Source: Pseudomonas chlororaphis
GTDB lineage: Bacteria; Pseudomonadota; Gammaproteobacteria; Pseudomonadales; Pseudomonadaceae
DNA: 64,000 nt
Assembly (NCBI RefSeq): GCF_000783395.1
Contig: NZ_JSFK01000012.1
Location: 62,001-126,000, forward strand
Direction of reading: 5' to 3'
In this document: positions 18,463 through 28,171 of the stretch, in pieces
How the letters are laid out: every line of letters begins with the position of its first letter
Position numbering within the stretch: position 1 is the stretch's first letter
Made by a program: the position numbers and the translations under genes
Notes under the pieces: model-generated
Told to the model about the DNA's origin: nothing
The model's database searches: none
What the model saw: the letters and a program-made list of their open reading frames with translations, nothing else

Positions 18463-18558
18463 CCTGTGGGAGCGAGCTTGCTCGCGAAAGCGGCGTGTCA
18501 GTCAACATTGATTTTGAATGTGCTGGCCCCTTCGCGAGCAAGCTCGCTCCCACAGGGG
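18463..18558. repeat. Inverted pair of family B repeats (TGTGGGAGCGAGCTTGCTCG)
   Basis: TGTGGGAGCGAGCTTGCTCG begins at 18466 and its reverse complement ends at about 18554, with 40 intervening bases. The pair lies between comF and modE. Other family B pairs are at 20487-20583 and 34918-34992; single copies are at 12611-12638 and 45423-45446. Confidence 0.85.
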
Positions 18559-18570
18559 ATTGTGTTGGCT

Positions 18571-19305
18571 TCAGCTTCCGGGTTTCGGCGTGCGCGCCAG
18601 GCAATAGACATCGACCCGCGCAGCGCCAGCGTTTATCAGCAACCGGGCGAGAGCCTGTGCGGTCGCGCCAGTGGTCAATACGTCGTCAACCAGTGCGAGA
18701 TGTCGGTCTTTTATCTGCGTATCCGGCATGAGGTTGAAAGCATTACGCAGATTGCGTTTACGCGCCTTGGCGTCGAGATCCTGCTGTGCGTCCGTCTCCT
18801 TGACTCGCCGCAGAACCTGTTCTTCGCACGGCAGATCCAGTGACTGACTCAGCCAACGCGCCAGCATCGCCGCCTGGTTGAAGCCCCTTTGACGCAGGCG
18901 TTTACCCGCCAGCGGCACCGGCAGCAACACATCCGGCCTCGGCAAACCCTCATCGAAGCGATGTTGCAGGTATTGCCCGAGAACGTCGGCGAGCAGGTGG
19001 CCAAACGGCCATTTTGCGTTGTGTTTAAAGCGCGTAATCAAACTGTCTACGGGGAAGCCATACTGCCACGGCACCACCACCTGTTCGAACGCCGGTGGCT
19101 CTAGCAGGCACTCGCCGCAGGTCAGGCCCGCTGCGGCTAAAGGCAAAGCGCAGGTGGCGCACTGCTCGCCGAGCCAGGGCAGATCGGTTTCGCAGGCCAC
19201 GCAGATTGGCATTTCTGCTTCTGCCGGCTCATCGCAAAGCAGGCAGGGCTGTATATTATTTAAACAGATGTAAACCTGCCCTTTGTATCGTGGTTGACAG
19301 CGCAT
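18571..19305 (-). CDS. comF: ComF family protein (phosphoribosyltransferase-like)
   Basis: A 244-residue protein with a cysteine-rich zinc-ribbon head (CLLC, CVAC, CATC and CGEC pairs, residues about 22-70) and a phosphoribosyltransferase domain ending in the PRPP-binding loop LALVDDVLTTGAT (about 207-219). ComF is linked to DNA uptake in naturally competent bacteria, but most Pseudomonas copies have no tested role. It is divergent from bioB across 91 bases. The start at 19305 has AAGGAAGAGTC before it, so the BirA-type operator lies inside its first codons; biotin repression could therefore also affect comF. Confidence 0.9.
   Translation of the reverse strand: MRCQPRYKGQVYICLNNIQPCLLCDEPAEAEMPICVACETDLPWLGEQCATCALPLAAAGLTCGECLLEPPAFEQVVVPWQYGFPVDSLITRFKHNAKWPFGHLLADVLGQYLQHRFDEGLPRPDVLLPVPLAGKRLRQRGFNQAAMLARWLSQSLDLPCEEQVLRRVKETDAQQDLDAKARKRNLRNAFNLMPDTQIKDRHLALVDDVLTTGATAQALARLLINAGAARVDVYCLARTPKPGS
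19269..19299. promoter_or_regulatory. BirA-type biotin operator overlapping the bioB promoter
   Basis: TGTAAACC (19269-19276), 15 bases, then GGTTGACA (19292-19299) matches the BirA operator TGTAAACC-N15-GGTTTACA with one mismatch. The right half contains TTGACA (19294-19299), a perfect sigma70 -35 element facing bioB; TTAAAT at 19315-19320 is a plausible -10 with a short 15-base spacer. Binding of biotinoyl-AMP-loaded BirA would cover the -35. The match is by eye to a remembered consensus. Confidence 0.75.
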
Positions 19306-19396
19306 GACTCTTCCTTAAATATGCCGAACATCCGTGTCGCGCCTGTGGGTATTCCATTCCCGCAGCCGCCAGCCAAGCATAACCAAGGAACTACCC

Positions 19397-20452
19397 ATGA
19401 GCGCGAGCACCACCGCCACCCTGCGTCACGACTGGTCTCTGGCCGAAGTCAGAGCACTCTTCGTACAGCCTTTCAACGACTTGCTGTTCCAGGCGCAAAC
19501 GGTGCACCGCGCACATTTCAACGCCAACCGCGTGCAGGTCTCGACCCTGTTGTCTATCAAGACAGGCGCCTGCCCGGAAGACTGCAAGTACTGCCCGCAG
19601 TCCGGTCACTACAACACCGGCCTGGAAAAAGAAAAGCTGATGGAAGTGCAGAAAGTCCTCGAAGAGGCAGCACGCGCCAAAGCCATCGGTTCGACGCGTT
19701 TCTGCATGGGCGCAGCCTGGAAGCACCCGTCGGCGAAAGACATGCCGTACGTGCTGAAAATGGTTGAAGGCGTGAAAGCCATGGGCCTGGAAACCTGCAT
19801 GACCCTCGGTCGTCTCGACCAGGATCAAACCGAAGCGCTGGCCAAGGCCGGCCTCGATTACTACAACCACAACCTCGACACCTCGCCTGAGTTCTACGGC
19901 AGCATCATCACCACCCGTACTTACAGCGAGCGTCTGCAAACGCTGGCCTATGTGCGTGAGTCGGGGATGAAGATCTGCTCCGGCGGCATCCTCGGCATGG
20001 GCGAGTCGCTGGATGACCGCGCCAACCTGCTGATCCAGTTGGCCAACCTGCCGGAGCATCCGGAATCGGTGCCGATCAACATGCTGGTAAAGGTCGCCGG
20101 TACGCCTTTGGAAAACGCCGAAGACGTCGACCCGTTCGACTTTATCCGCATGCTCGCCGTGGCCCGCATACTCATGCCGCAATCTCACGTGCGCCTGTCC
20201 GCCGGCCGCGAAGCGATGAACGAGCAGATGCAGGCCCTCGCATTCTTCGCCGGTGCCAACTCGATTTTCTACGGCGACAAGTTGCTGACCACCGCCAACC
20301 CGCAGGCGGACAAGGACATGCAACTGTTTGCGCGTCTGGGTATTCAGCCGGAAGCCCGCGAGGAGCATTCCGACGAGGTGCATCAGGCCGCTATCGAGCA
20401 GGCGCTGGTGGAGCAGAAGAGCAGCGAGCAGTTCTACAACGCCGCCGTCTGA
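19397..20452 (+). CDS. bioB: Biotin synthase
   Basis: A 351-residue radical-SAM enzyme that inserts sulphur into dethiobiotin, the last step of biotin synthesis. The 4Fe-4S motif CPEDCKYC (CxxxCxxC) follows [10 protein letters not shown] near residue 60, and the auxiliary-cluster region includes [11 protein letters not shown] and METCMTLG-type segments ([12 protein letters not shown]). The arginine ligand region lies in [10 protein letters not shown]. The ATG at 19397 has AAGGAA seven bases ahead; an upstream in-frame ATG at 19334 would overlap the operator region and lacks a ribosome site. First gene of bioBFHCD, with a repeat pair before bioF. Confidence 0.98.
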   Translation: MSASTTATLRHDWSLAEVRALFVQPFNDLLFQAQTVHRAHFNANRVQVSTLLSIKTGACPEDCKYCPQSGHYNTGLEKEKLMEVQKVLEEAARAKAIGSTRFCMGAAWKHPSAKDMPYVLKMVEGVKAMGLETCMTLGRLDQDQTEALAKAGLDYYNHNLDTSPEFYGSIITTRTYSERLQTLAYVRESGMKICSGGILGMGESLDDRANLLIQLANLPEHPESVPINMLVKVAGTPLENAEDVDPFDFIRMLAVARILMPQSHVRLSAGREAMNEQMQALAFFAGANSIFYGDKLLTTANPQADKDMQLFARLGIQPEAREEHSDEVHQAAIEQALVEQKSSEQFYNAAV

Positions 20453-20486
20453 AAGCTGCCGGATTCCTCTGAAGGAATGCAAAACC

Positions 20487-20583
20487 CCTTGTGGGAGCGA
20501 GCCTGCTCGCGAAAGCGGTGCCTCAGTCGACATTGATGTTGGATGTGAAGGCCTATTCGCGAGCAGGCTCGCTCCCACAAGGG
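20487..20583. repeat. Inverted pair of family B repeats between bioB and bioF
   Basis: TGTGGGAGCGAGCCTGCTCG begins at 20490 and its reverse complement lies at 20556-20579. It occupies most of the 160-base gap between bioB and bioF and could form a hairpin in the bio transcript, either stabilising the bioB message or reducing downstream expression. Confidence 0.85.
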
Positions 20584-20612
20584 ATCTGTGTCACTTGAAA
20601 GTCGAGGCCTGC

Positions 20613-21791
20613 ATGTCTTTCGATCTCGCCGCACGCCTTGCTGCCCGTCGTGCCGAAAACCTCTATCGCCAGCGACCGCTGCTCGAGTCCCCGCAGGGGC
20701 CTGAAGTGGTGGTCGACGGCAAACCGTTGCTCGCGTTCTGCAACAACGATTACCTCGGCCTGGCCAATCATCCGCAAGTGATCGAAGCCTGGCGCGCCGG
20801 CGCTGAACGTTGGGGTGTCGGTGGTGGCGCCTCGCATCTGGTGATCGGCCACAGCGGCCCGCATCACGCACTGGAAGAAGCGTTGGCTGACCTCACTGGC
20901 CGCCCGCGTGCGCTGCTGTTCACCACTGGTTACATGGCCAATCTCGGCGCGGTCACGGCGCTGGTCGGGCAGGGCGATACGGTGCTGGAAGATCGCCTCA
21001 ATCACGCTTCGTTATTGGATGCGGGTCTGTTGTCTGGCGCGCGTTTCAATCGTTATTTGCACAACGATGCGGTGAGCCTGGCCAAACGCCTGGAGAAAGC
21101 CACCGGCAATACGTTGGTGGTCACCGACGGAGTGTTCAGCATGGACGGCGACCTCGCGGATCTGCCAGCGCTGGCCCGTGAAGCCAAGGCCAACGGTGCG
21201 TGGTTGATGGTCGATGACGCTCACGGTTTCGGGCCGCTGGGTGCGAATGGCGGTGGCATCGTCGAGCATTTCGGGTTGAGTCAGGAAGACGTGCCGGTAC
21301 TAGTCGGCACCCTCGGCAAATCGTTCGGCACAGCAGGGGCATTTGTCGCTGGCAGCGAAGAGCTGATCGAAAGTCTGATCCAGTTCGCCCGCCCGTACAT
21401 CTACACCACCAGCCAGCCACCGGCGCTGGCCTGCGCGACGCTGAAAAGTCTGGAGCTGCTGCGCACTGAACACTGGCGTCGTGAGCACCTGCAGACGTTG
21501 ATTCGCCAATTCCGCCAGGGCGCCGAGCAGATTGGCCTGGAACTGATGGACAGCTTTACGCCGATTCAGCCGATCATGATTGGCGATGCCGGGCGTGCGG
21601 TGCGGTTGTCGCAGATGTTGCGCGAACGTGGACTGATGGTCACCGCGATTCGTCCGCCGACCGTGCCTGCCGGCAGCGCGCGCTTGCGCGTGACCCTGAC
21701 CGCCGCCCACAGCGAGGCGCAGGTGCAGCTATTGTTAGAGGGACTGGCCGATTGCTTTGCCCAACTATCGTCGGAGCCAAGCCATGCGTGA
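20613..21791 (+). CDS. bioF: 8-amino-7-oxononanoate synthase
   Basis: A 392-residue PLP enzyme that joins pimeloyl-ACP and L-alanine to make 8-amino-7-oxononanoate. The glycine-rich [19 protein letters not shown] segment, the [10 protein letters not shown] motif (PLP aspartate and histidine) and the lysine in [13 protein letters not shown] are all present, and the length is typical. The ATG at 20613 follows GAGGCCTGC. The 3' end overlaps bioH by eight bases, so the downstream genes are coupled. Confidence 0.97.
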   Translation: MSFDLAARLAARRAENLYRQRPLLESPQGPEVVVDGKPLLAFCNNDYLGLANHPQVIEAWRAGAERWGVGGGASHLVIGHSGPHHALEEALADLTGRPRALLFTTGYMANLGAVTALVGQGDTVLEDRLNHASLLDAGLLSGARFNRYLHNDAVSLAKRLEKATGNTLVVTDGVFSMDGDLADLPALAREAKANGAWLMVDDAHGFGPLGANGGGIVEHFGLSQEDVPVLVGTLGKSFGTAGAFVAGSEELIESLIQFARPYIYTTSQPPALACATLKSLELLRTEHWRREHLQTLIRQFRQGAEQIGLELMDSFTPIQPIMIGDAGRAVRLSQMLRERGLMVTAIRPPTVPAGSARLRVTLTAAHSEAQVQLLLEGLADCFAQLSSEPSHA

Positions 21792-22515
21792 TCGCCTGAT
21801 TCTGCTGCCCGGCTGGGGCCTCGGTGTGTCGCCGATGGAGCCGCTGGCCGCCGCATTGCAAGGCCTCGATGAACATCTGAAAGTCGACATCGAGCCGTTG
21901 CCGGAACTGGATTCCAGCGATCTGCAGGACTGGCTCGACGAACTTGATGAAAGCATTCCTCAGGACGTCTGGCTCGGTGGCTGGTCGTTGGGCGGCATGC
22001 TCGCGTCCGAGCTGGCGGCACGGCGTGGCGAGCGTTGCTGCGGTTTGCTGACGCTGGCGAGCAATCCTTCTTTTGTTGCCCATGAGCAGTGGCCGAACGC
22101 GATGCCCGGCGAGACTTTCGATGCGTTTCTTGCCGGTTGCCAGGCCGATCCGCGGATGACTCTCAAACGTTTTTCGCTGCTCTGTGCTCAAGGTGCGCAA
22201 GATCCGCGCGGTCTGTCGCGATTGCTGTTGGGCGGCGCGCCGAATAGCGCGCCGGCGGCGCTGATGGCGGGACTGGAACTGCTCGCACAACTGTGCACCC
22301 GCGAAGCATTGCAGGCGTTTCGTGGCCCGCAGTTTCATCTGTTCGCCGGGCAGGACAGTCTGGTCCCGGCGGAAGCGGCGGGGGCGTTGTTCGCCCTGTT
22401 GCCGGATATCGAAATAGGTCTGATCGAACAGGCCTGTCATGCGTTTCTTCTGGAAGACCCCCACGGACTGGCGGGCGCTATCCAGGCTTTTTTACATGAG
22501 TGCGGTGATGACTGA
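21784..22515 (+). CDS. bioH: Pimeloyl-ACP methyl ester carboxylesterase
   Basis: A 243-residue alpha/beta hydrolase that removes the methyl group from pimeloyl-ACP methyl ester to end the BioC-started pimelate cycle. The nucleophile elbow GGWSLGGML (GxSxG) lies near residue 65, after [14 protein letters not shown]; the late histidine is in [13 protein letters not shown]. It starts inside the end of bioF and ends just inside the start of bioC, so it is the middle of a tight coupled block. Identity rests on motif plus operon context. Confidence 0.93.
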   Translation: MRDRLILLPGWGLGVSPMEPLAAALQGLDEHLKVDIEPLPELDSSDLQDWLDELDESIPQDVWLGGWSLGGMLASELAARRGERCCGLLTLASNPSFVAHEQWPNAMPGETFDAFLAGCQADPRMTLKRFSLLCAQGAQDPRGLSRLLLGGAPNSAPAALMAGLELLAQLCTREALQAFRGPQFHLFAGQDSLVPAEAAGALFALLPDIEIGLIEQACHAFLLEDPHGLAGAIQAFLHECGDD

Positions 22516-23317
22516 TTTGTCTGTTGTGCTGCCTGGCGGCTTGCCTGACAAGCGTCAGGTCGCGGCCTCTTTTTCTCGCGCGGCGGCCAGTTACGACAGC
22601 GTCGCCGAGTTGCAACGTGATGTCGGTACACAGTTGATTGAGCGTTTGCCGCAGGATTTCATGCCGGCGCGTTGGCTGGATCTGGGTTGTGGCACGGGTT
22701 ACTTCACCCGCACGTTAGCTTCGCGGTTTGCCGAGGGCCACGGTCTGGCGCTGGATATCGCTGAAGGCATGCTTGAGCATGCGCGGCCGTTGGGCGGTGC
22801 CGAGCATTTCATCGCTGGCGATGCGGAGCGGCTGCCGCTGCAGGATTCGACCTGCGACCTGATTTTCTCCAGCCTCGCGGTGCAGTGGTGTGCGGATTTC
22901 GAAGGGGTGCTCAGCGAAGCCTTCCGCGCGCTGAAACCAGGCGGGGTTTTTGCGTTTGCTAGTCTTTGTGTAGGGACGTTGTTTGAATTGCGTGATAGCT
23001 GGCGGCAGGTCGATGGGCTGGTGCACGTCAACCGCTTCCGCGAGTTCTCCCGTTATGAGCAATTGTGTGCGGCCAGTGGCTTGCGCACGCTAAGTCTGGA
23101 GAATCAACCACACGTGCTGCATTACCCGGATGTGCGCAGCCTGACCCATGAATTGAAAGCCTTGGGCGCGCACAATCTGAATCCCGGGCGACCGGGCGGT
23201 TTGACCGGGCGGGCGCGGATTCTCGGGCTGGTCGAAGCTTACGAGCAGTTCCGTCAGGCGTCGGGGTTGCCGGCGACTTATCAGGTGGTCTACGCCGTGT
23301 TGGAGAAACCCGTATGA
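22508..23317 (+). CDS. bioC: Malonyl-ACP O-methyltransferase
   Basis: A 269-residue class I SAM methyltransferase that methylates malonyl-ACP so that the fatty acid enzymes can build the pimeloyl chain. It opens with the BioC pattern [20 protein letters not shown] and has the SAM loop [13 protein letters not shown]. The acidic [11 protein letters not shown] and [12 protein letters not shown] follow. The start at 22508 (MTDLSVV) overlaps the bioH stop by eight bases; an ATG four codons earlier (22496) is an alternative with no better ribosome site. Confidence 0.93.
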   Translation: MTDLSVVLPGGLPDKRQVAASFSRAAASYDSVAELQRDVGTQLIERLPQDFMPARWLDLGCGTGYFTRTLASRFAEGHGLALDIAEGMLEHARPLGGAEHFIAGDAERLPLQDSTCDLIFSSLAVQWCADFEGVLSEAFRALKPGGVFAFASLCVGTLFELRDSWRQVDGLVHVNRFREFSRYEQLCAASGLRTLSLENQPHVLHYPDVRSLTHELKALGAHNLNPGRPGGLTGRARILGLVEAYEQFRQASGLPATYQVVYAVLEKPV

Positions 23318-23994
23318 GCGCAGCCTATTTCATCACCGGCACCGATACTGATGTCGGCAAGACCACGGTCGCCGCCGGATTGCTGCACGCGGCGCGCTCT
23401 GCCGGGCTAAGTACAGCGGCGGGCAAACCGGTGGCGTCAGGATGCGAAGTGACTCCCAAGGGTTTGCGCAATTCCGATGCATTGGCGCTGTTGGCCGAAT
23501 GTTCGTTGCCGCTGAGTTATCAACAGGTCAATCCGGTGGCGTTCGAGCCGGCGATTGCTCCGCATCTGGCGGCGCGTGAAGCGGGTGTGGCCTTGACCGT
23601 GCAATCGCTGCTGGCGCCGATGCGTGAGATTTTGGCGATGAATGCCGATTTCACTCTGATCGAAGGCGCGGGCGGCTGGCGGGTGCCATTGGCCGATCAG
23701 GATAATCTGTCGGATCTGGCGATTGCGCTGAAGTTGCCGGTGATTCTGGTTGTGGGCGTGCGGTTGGGGTGCATCAGTCATGCGTTGCTGACGGCCGAGG
23801 CGATTGCTCGCGATGGGCTGCAACTGGCCGGGTGGGTGGCGAATATCATCGATCCGAAGACTTCGCGGCTTGAGGAAAACCTCGCCACGCTGGCCGAGAG
23901 GATTCCGGCGCCTTGTCTGGGGCGCGTGCCGAAACTCAAGGCCTTGAGTGCAGAAGCAGTGGCCGATCATTTGCAACTGGATCTGCTCGACTAA
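23314..23994 (+). CDS. bioD: Dethiobiotin synthetase
   Basis: A 226-residue ATP-dependent enzyme that closes the ureido ring on diaminopelargonate. The P-loop [16 protein letters not shown] is at residues 9-24, and [10 protein letters not shown] holds the conserved acidic magnesium site. Its ATG overlaps the bioC stop (ATGA). bioA, needed between bioF and bioD, is not in this window, as is usual in Pseudomonas where it lies elsewhere. Confidence 0.97.
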   Translation: MSAAYFITGTDTDVGKTTVAAGLLHAARSAGLSTAAGKPVASGCEVTPKGLRNSDALALLAECSLPLSYQQVNPVAFEPAIAPHLAAREAGVALTVQSLLAPMREILAMNADFTLIEGAGGWRVPLADQDNLSDLAIALKLPVILVVGVRLGCISHALLTAEAIARDGLQLAGWVANIIDPKTSRLEENLATLAERIPAPCLGRVPKLKALSAEAVADHLQLDLLD

Positions 23995-24102
23995 GCTTTT
24001 CTCTATGGGCAGGCACTGTGCCATTAGTGTTTTTGACGGGTGTTTTTCTGGCGCCTCTGCTTCAATGACAGCCATTGATCCTTCCCAAGGATGAGAACCG
24101 TT

Positions 24103-24399
24103 ATGGAAATCTCCGGTAACACAGCTTTTTATGCAGGTCTGAGCTCGATTCAGAGCGGGCAGAACCGCGTTGATCAGGCGGCCAGCCAGATTGCCAACAA
24201 TACTATCGAGCGTTCGGTGACCAGCCAGTCGTCCGAAGTGCAGATTGATCGTCTGCGTGGTGTTGATCGTGCCCAGCAATCGGATCTGGCCAGCAATGTG
24301 GTCGAGATGTCCCAAGGCAAAATTCAGGCAGAGCTGGGCGTGAAGGTCGTCAAGGCATCGGATGAAGTACTCGGTACGATCATCGATACGTTCGCCTGA
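24103..24399 (+). CDS. Small orphan protein resembling the ends of flagellar rod/hook proteins
   Basis: A 98-residue protein starting MEISGNTAFYAGLSSIQSGQ. The N-terminal NRVDQAASQIANNTI recalls the rod-protein pattern of a helix followed by ANxxT, and the C-terminal DLASNVVEMSQGKIQAELGV then KVVKASDEVLGTIID recalls the heptad-patterned C-terminal helix of FlgB/C/E/G proteins (EMVxMIxAQRAYxxNxKV). The central rod domain is missing. No flagellar genes are near. GGATGAG seven bases before 24103 decides that start over the ATG at 24091. A strong terminator follows. The protein is conserved at this position after bioD in Pseudomonas as I recall; its function is unknown. Confidence 0.72.
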   Translation: MEISGNTAFYAGLSSIQSGQNRVDQAASQIANNTIERSVTSQSSEVQIDRLRGVDRAQQSDLASNVVEMSQGKIQAELGVKVVKASDEVLGTIIDTFA

Positions 24400-24420
24400 G
24401 TTATTCCAGTCTGCATGCAG

Positions 24421-24447
24421 AACGCCGCGCCTTGTCGCGGCGTTTTT
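24421..24447 (+). terminator. Rho-independent terminator after the small orphan gene
   Basis: AACGCCGCG (24421-24429) pairs perfectly with CGCGGCGTT (24436-24444) around a six-base loop and is followed by a T-run to 24447. Confidence 0.88.
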
Positions 24448-24569
24448 CGTTGTAAGTCCTTCTCCCTCAACTAATCTTTTTTTCAGCGTCCGTGGCTCGA
24501 TCGAGCTCATGGCGGTTTGCTGTGTGCGGTGTTTGAAAATTCTGATGACGAACGGCAAAAGATCGACGC

Positions 24570-24598
24570 TTGACAAGATTTCGGCGTAAACGTATGTT
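24570..24598 (+). promoter_or_regulatory. Sigma70-type promoter of the first acyl-CoA dehydrogenase gene
   Basis: TTGACA at 24570-24575 and TATGTT at 24593-24598 are 17 bases apart, the ideal spacing. Transcription would start near 24605, about 70 bases before the ATG, inside the PsrA-type box. Confidence 0.65.
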
Positions 24599-24614
24599 TC
24601 AAACAACTGTTTGA
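24599..24614. promoter_or_regulatory. PsrA-type operator
   Basis: TCAAAC-AACT-GTTTGA is a perfect dyad and matches the PsrA consensus (C/G)AAAC-N2-4-GTTT(G/C). PsrA is a TetR-family repressor released by long-chain fatty acids in Pseudomonas. The box immediately follows the -10 and covers the predicted start point, a repressing position, ahead of a beta-oxidation gene that would be its natural target. Confidence 0.75.
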
Positions 24615-24674
24615 CCGTCACAACAAATCAACACGGTCGTTCATTCCCGGTTACATCAGCAGAGGTTTATCGCT

Positions 24675-26480
24675 ATGCCTGACTACAAGGCCCCCTTGCG
24701 TGATATTCGCTTCGTTCGTGACGAACTGCTCGGCTACGAAGCGCACTATCAGAGCCTTCCGGCTTGCGCAGACGCAACTCCGGACATGGTTGACGCCATT
24801 CTCGAAGAAGGCGCCAAGTTTTGTGAGCAGGTACTGGCACCGCTGAACCGCGTGGGCGACCTCGAAGGTTGCACCTGGAGCGAGTCCGGCGTGAAAACCC
24901 CGACTGGCTTCAAAGAGGCCTACAAGCAATTCGTTGAAGGCGGCTGGCCAAGCCTGGCCCACGACGTTGAGCACGGCGGCCAAGGCCTGCCGGAGTCGCT
25001 GGGTCTGGCAGTGAGCGAAATGGTTGGCGAAGCCAACTGGTCGTGGGGCATGTACCCAGGCCTGTCGCACGGCGCGATGAACACCATCTCCGAGCACGGC
25101 ACCCCAGAGCAGCAAGAAGCCTATCTGACCAAACTGGTTTCCGGCGAATGGACCGGCACCATGTGCCTGACCGAACCGCACTGCGGCACCGACCTGGGCA
25201 TGCTGCGCACCAAGGCCGAACCTCAGGCTGATGGTTCCTACAAAGTTTCCGGCACCAAGATCTTCATCTCGGCCGGCGAACACGACATGGCCGACAACAT
25301 CGTCCACATTGTGCTGGCCCGCCTGCCGGACGCACCGGCTGGCACCAAAGGCATCTCGCTGTTCATCGTTCCGAAATTCATGCCGAATGCCGATGGCACT
25401 GTCGGTGAGCGCAACGCAGTGAGCTGCGGTTCGCTGGAACACAAGATGGGCATCCACGGCAACGCCACTTGCGTAATGAACTTCGACGGCGCCACCGGTT
25501 ACCTGATCGGCCCGGCGAACAAAGGCCTGAACTGCATGTTCACCTTTATGAACACCGCACGTCTGGGTACCGCACTGCAAGGGCTGGCGCACGCCGAAAT
25601 CGGTTTTCAGGGTGGCCTGAAATACGCTCGCGATCGTCTGCAAATGCGCTCCCTGACTGGCCCGAAAGCGCCGGAAAAAGCCGCTGACCCGATCATCGTG
25701 CACCCGGATGTACGCCGCATGCTGCTGACCATGAAGGCGTTCGCCGAGGGCAACCGTGCGATGGTGTACTTCACCGCCAAACAGGTCGACATCGTCAAAT
25801 ACGGCGTCGATGAAGAAGAGAAAAAGAAAGCCGACGCACTGTTGGCCTTCATGACCCCGATCGCCAAAGCGTTCATGACCGAAGTCGGCTTCGAATCCGC
25901 TAACCACGGCGTACAGATCTACGGTGGCCACGGCTTCATCGCCGAGTGGGGCATGGAGCAGAACGTTCGCGACAGCCGCATTTCGATGCTGTACGAAGGC
26001 ACCACCGGTATCCAGGCACTCGACCTGCTGGGCCGTAAAGTCCTGATGACGCAAGGCGAAGCTCTGAAGGGCTTCACCAAGATCGTCCACAAGTTCTGCC
26101 AGAACAACGAAGGCAACGAAGCCGTTGCAGAATTCGTCGCACCGCTGGCGGCAATCAACAAGGAATGGGGCGAGCTGACCATGAAGGTCGGTATGGCCGC
26201 CATGAAAGATCGCGAAGAAGTTGGCGCGGCCTCCGTGGATTACCTGATGTACTCCGGTTATGCCTGCCTGGCTTACTTCTGGGCCGACATGGCTCGTGTA
26301 GCAGCCGAGAAGCTGGCAGAAGGCAGTGGCGACGCGGCGTTCTACACCGCCAAGCTGCAAACCGCGCGCTTCTACTTCCAGCGCATCCTGCCGCGTACCC
26401 GCACGCACGTGGCCACCATGCTGTCGGGCGCCAACAACCTGATGGACATGAAAGAAGAAGACTTCGCACTGGGCTACTAA
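24675..26480 (+). CDS. Acyl-CoA dehydrogenase, ~600-residue type, copy 1
   Basis: A 601-residue FAD enzyme for the first step of fatty acid beta-oxidation (acyl-CoA to trans-2-enoyl-CoA). The dehydrogenase core shows the FAD/substrate loop [14 protein letters not shown], the middle-domain [15 protein letters not shown], and [20 protein letters not shown] followed by [16 protein letters not shown], whose glutamate is the likely catalytic base. A C-terminal extension beyond 470 is typical of this large subfamily. It is one of three paralogues here; in P. aeruginosa the equivalent neighbours act on long and medium acyl chains. AGAGG precedes the ATG. Probably PsrA-controlled. Chain length preference cannot be read from sequence. 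Confidence 0.93.
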   Translation: MPDYKAPLRDIRFVRDELLGYEAHYQSLPACADATPDMVDAILEEGAKFCEQVLAPLNRVGDLEGCTWSESGVKTPTGFKEAYKQFVEGGWPSLAHDVEHGGQGLPESLGLAVSEMVGEANWSWGMYPGLSHGAMNTISEHGTPEQQEAYLTKLVSGEWTGTMCLTEPHCGTDLGMLRTKAEPQADGSYKVSGTKIFISAGEHDMADNIVHIVLARLPDAPAGTKGISLFIVPKFMPNADGTVGERNAVSCGSLEHKMGIHGNATCVMNFDGATGYLIGPANKGLNCMFTFMNTARLGTALQGLAHAEIGFQGGLKYARDRLQMRSLTGPKAPEKAADPIIVHPDVRRMLLTMKAFAEGNRAMVYFTAKQVDIVKYGVDEEEKKKADALLAFMTPIAKAFMTEVGFESANHGVQIYGGHGFIAEWGMEQNVRDSRISMLYEGTTGIQALDLLGRKVLMTQGEALKGFTKIVHKFCQNNEGNEAVAEFVAPLAAINKEWGELTMKVGMAAMKDREEVGAASVDYLMYSGYACLAYFWADMARVAAEKLAEGSGDAAFYTAKLQTARFYFQRILPRTRTHVATMLSGANNLMDMKEEDFALGY

Positions 26481-26499
26481 ACCTTAACGTGGTGTCTTG

Positions 26500-26537
26500 A
26501 AAAAACCGCTGCTCCTTTGGGAGCAGCGGTTTTTTTT
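26500..26537 (+). terminator. Rho-independent terminator after acyl-CoA dehydrogenase copy 1
   Basis: CCGCTGCTC (26506-26514) pairs with GAGCAGCGG (26521-26529) around CTTTGG; the stem is flanked by an A-run and followed by eight T residues. It isolates this gene from the GGDEF gene downstream. Confidence 0.92.
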
Positions 26538-26791
26538 GCGCAAGAATGCTATCTGAAAGGTGGGCTGCGGCTGCCGTTTTACGGGGGGCGTTGAGGGGAT
26601 CCGCAGGTCTGGCCATTACTGGTGATGGCCATGACTGCGGATTCGGCAAAAAACTTGGCAAATCGCTCAGATAGTCAGGTTTTCTGCCGTTAAAGAGATT
26701 GCGTGTGATCTGGATCACATTGTGTGTGCTTAACTGCATGCATTGCAGGCACAATGCCATCTCTTTGCCATGACGGGTCGGAGCTTTACCC

Positions 26792-28081
26792 TTGCCGCGT
26801 TCTTCCGCTGTACGTTTCAGCCATTTCCTACCTTCACTGCTGTTGTTACTCGCGGGGTTGGCGGCTGCGTACGTCAAAGACCTCAGCGTGTTCTTCACTT
26901 CGCTGTTCAATGTATTGCCGACGCTGGTGCTGTTGCTGGGCGGCGCTTATTGCGCGGTTTACCGGCGTCAGCGCGAACTGTTTCTGATGCTCACGGTGTA
27001 CATCGCCTACTTTTTGCTCGACACCCAGACCGACTATTACCGCGACAACGGCAAGGTTCGCGAAGACGCTGCGGTGGTGTTCCACCTCGTCTGTTTGCTG
27101 CTGCCGTTGCTGTTTGGCCTGTTCGCGGCGTGGCAGGAGCGTACGCACCTGTTTCAGGACATGGTTGCGCGCTTCGCTGTGTTACTGGCCTTCGGCAGCG
27201 TGGCATTGGGCCTTGAGCAGAGTTATCCCCAGGCGCTGCTGATGTGGCTTTCGGAGATCCGCTGGCCGGCGCTGCACGGCGCGTGGATGAGTTTGATTCA
27301 GCTGTCCTATCCGGTGTTTATCTCGGCATTCCTGCTGCTGGCCTGGCAATACTGGCGTAACCCGCGCCCGCTGCATGCGGCGCAACTGGTGGGTTTGCTC
27401 GGTGTGTTCTGGATGCTGCCGAAAACCTTCATCCTGCCGTTCACCCTGAACATCATGTGCAGTCAGGTGATGTTGATGATCGCCGCTGCCGTTGCGCACG
27501 AGGCTTATCAAATGGCCTTCCGCGACGAACTCACCGGTCTGCCGGGGCGCCGCGCGCTCAACGAACGCATGCAGCGTCTCGGGCGCAATTACGTGCTGGC
27601 GATGAGCGACGTTGACCACTTCAAGAAATTCAACGACACCCACGGCCATGATGTTGGTGACCAGGTGTTGCGCCTGGTCGCCAGCAAACTGTCGAAGATC
27701 AGCGGTGGCGGTAGGGCGTATCGCTATGGCGGTGAGGAATTCGCCCTGGTGTTTGCAGGCAAAACCCTTGAGGAGTGCATGCCGCACCTTGAAGTGATCC
27801 GCGAGTCGATTGCTTCCTACAACATTCAGCTGCGTAATCAGGAAAACCGTCCGCAGGATGATCAGCAAGGCCGTCAGCGCCGCGCCGGTTCCGGTGCTTC
27901 CAGCGTTTCGGTCACGGTGAGCATCGGCGTCGCCGAGCGAGTGGAGCAACGCAACCCGGAACAGGTGCTGAAGTCCGCCGACGAGGCGCTCTACGCCGCT
28001 AAAGGCGCGGGGCGTAACTGCGTGGTTGCGTTCGGCCAGAACCGTCGCGGCGCGGTGCGCATGGACACGGCCGCAGGTTGA
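26792..28081 (+). CDS. Membrane-bound GGDEF diguanylate cyclase
   Basis: A 429-residue protein with six or seven hydrophobic helices in residues 10-245 and a GGDEF domain at about 250-420. The active-site loop is RYGGEEFAL, with SDVDHFKKFNDTHGHDVGDQVL before it, so it should make cyclic di-GMP. The RxxD inhibitory-site position reads SGGG, so product inhibition through that site is probably absent. An unusual glutamine- and arginine-rich insert (residues about 349-367) lies between two GGDEF strands. No ATG is available in frame near the natural start; TTG at 26792 with GGAG about 11 bases ahead is used, so the start is less certain. The 250 bases between the preceding terminator and this start hold no other feature I can support. 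Confidence 0.85.
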   Translation: MPRSSAVRFSHFLPSLLLLLAGLAAAYVKDLSVFFTSLFNVLPTLVLLLGGAYCAVYRRQRELFLMLTVYIAYFLLDTQTDYYRDNGKVREDAAVVFHLVCLLLPLLFGLFAAWQERTHLFQDMVARFAVLLAFGSVALGLEQSYPQALLMWLSEIRWPALHGAWMSLIQLSYPVFISAFLLLAWQYWRNPRPLHAAQLVGLLGVFWMLPKTFILPFTLNIMCSQVMLMIAAAVAHEAYQMAFRDELTGLPGRRALNERMQRLGRNYVLAMSDVDHFKKFNDTHGHDVGDQVLRLVASKLSKISGGGRAYRYGGEEFALVFAGKTLEECMPHLEVIRESIASYNIQLRNQENRPQDDQQGRQRRAGSGASSVSVTVSIGVAERVEQRNPEQVLKSADEALYAAKGAGRNCVVAFGQNRRGAVRMDTAAG

Positions 28082-28171
28082 GTGATGACGGCGCATTCAG
28101 CGCCTGCACAATGATTGTGGGGCGTGGTGGCCGGCAGTAGGTTGGAGAAATCTGCTGACGGAGAAGCCACC

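Noticed and set aside
23437..24621. 394-residue minus-strand frame spanning bioD and the orphan gene
   Set aside because: It crosses a terminator and two well-supported plus-strand genes, and its sequence has no recognisable motif.
24651..26408. 585-residue minus-strand open frame opposite acyl-CoA dehydrogenase copy 1
   Set aside because: The plus-strand product has all family motifs; the minus-strand product is rich in H, R, Q and G without recognisable motifs. The same holds for 30146-32074 minus.
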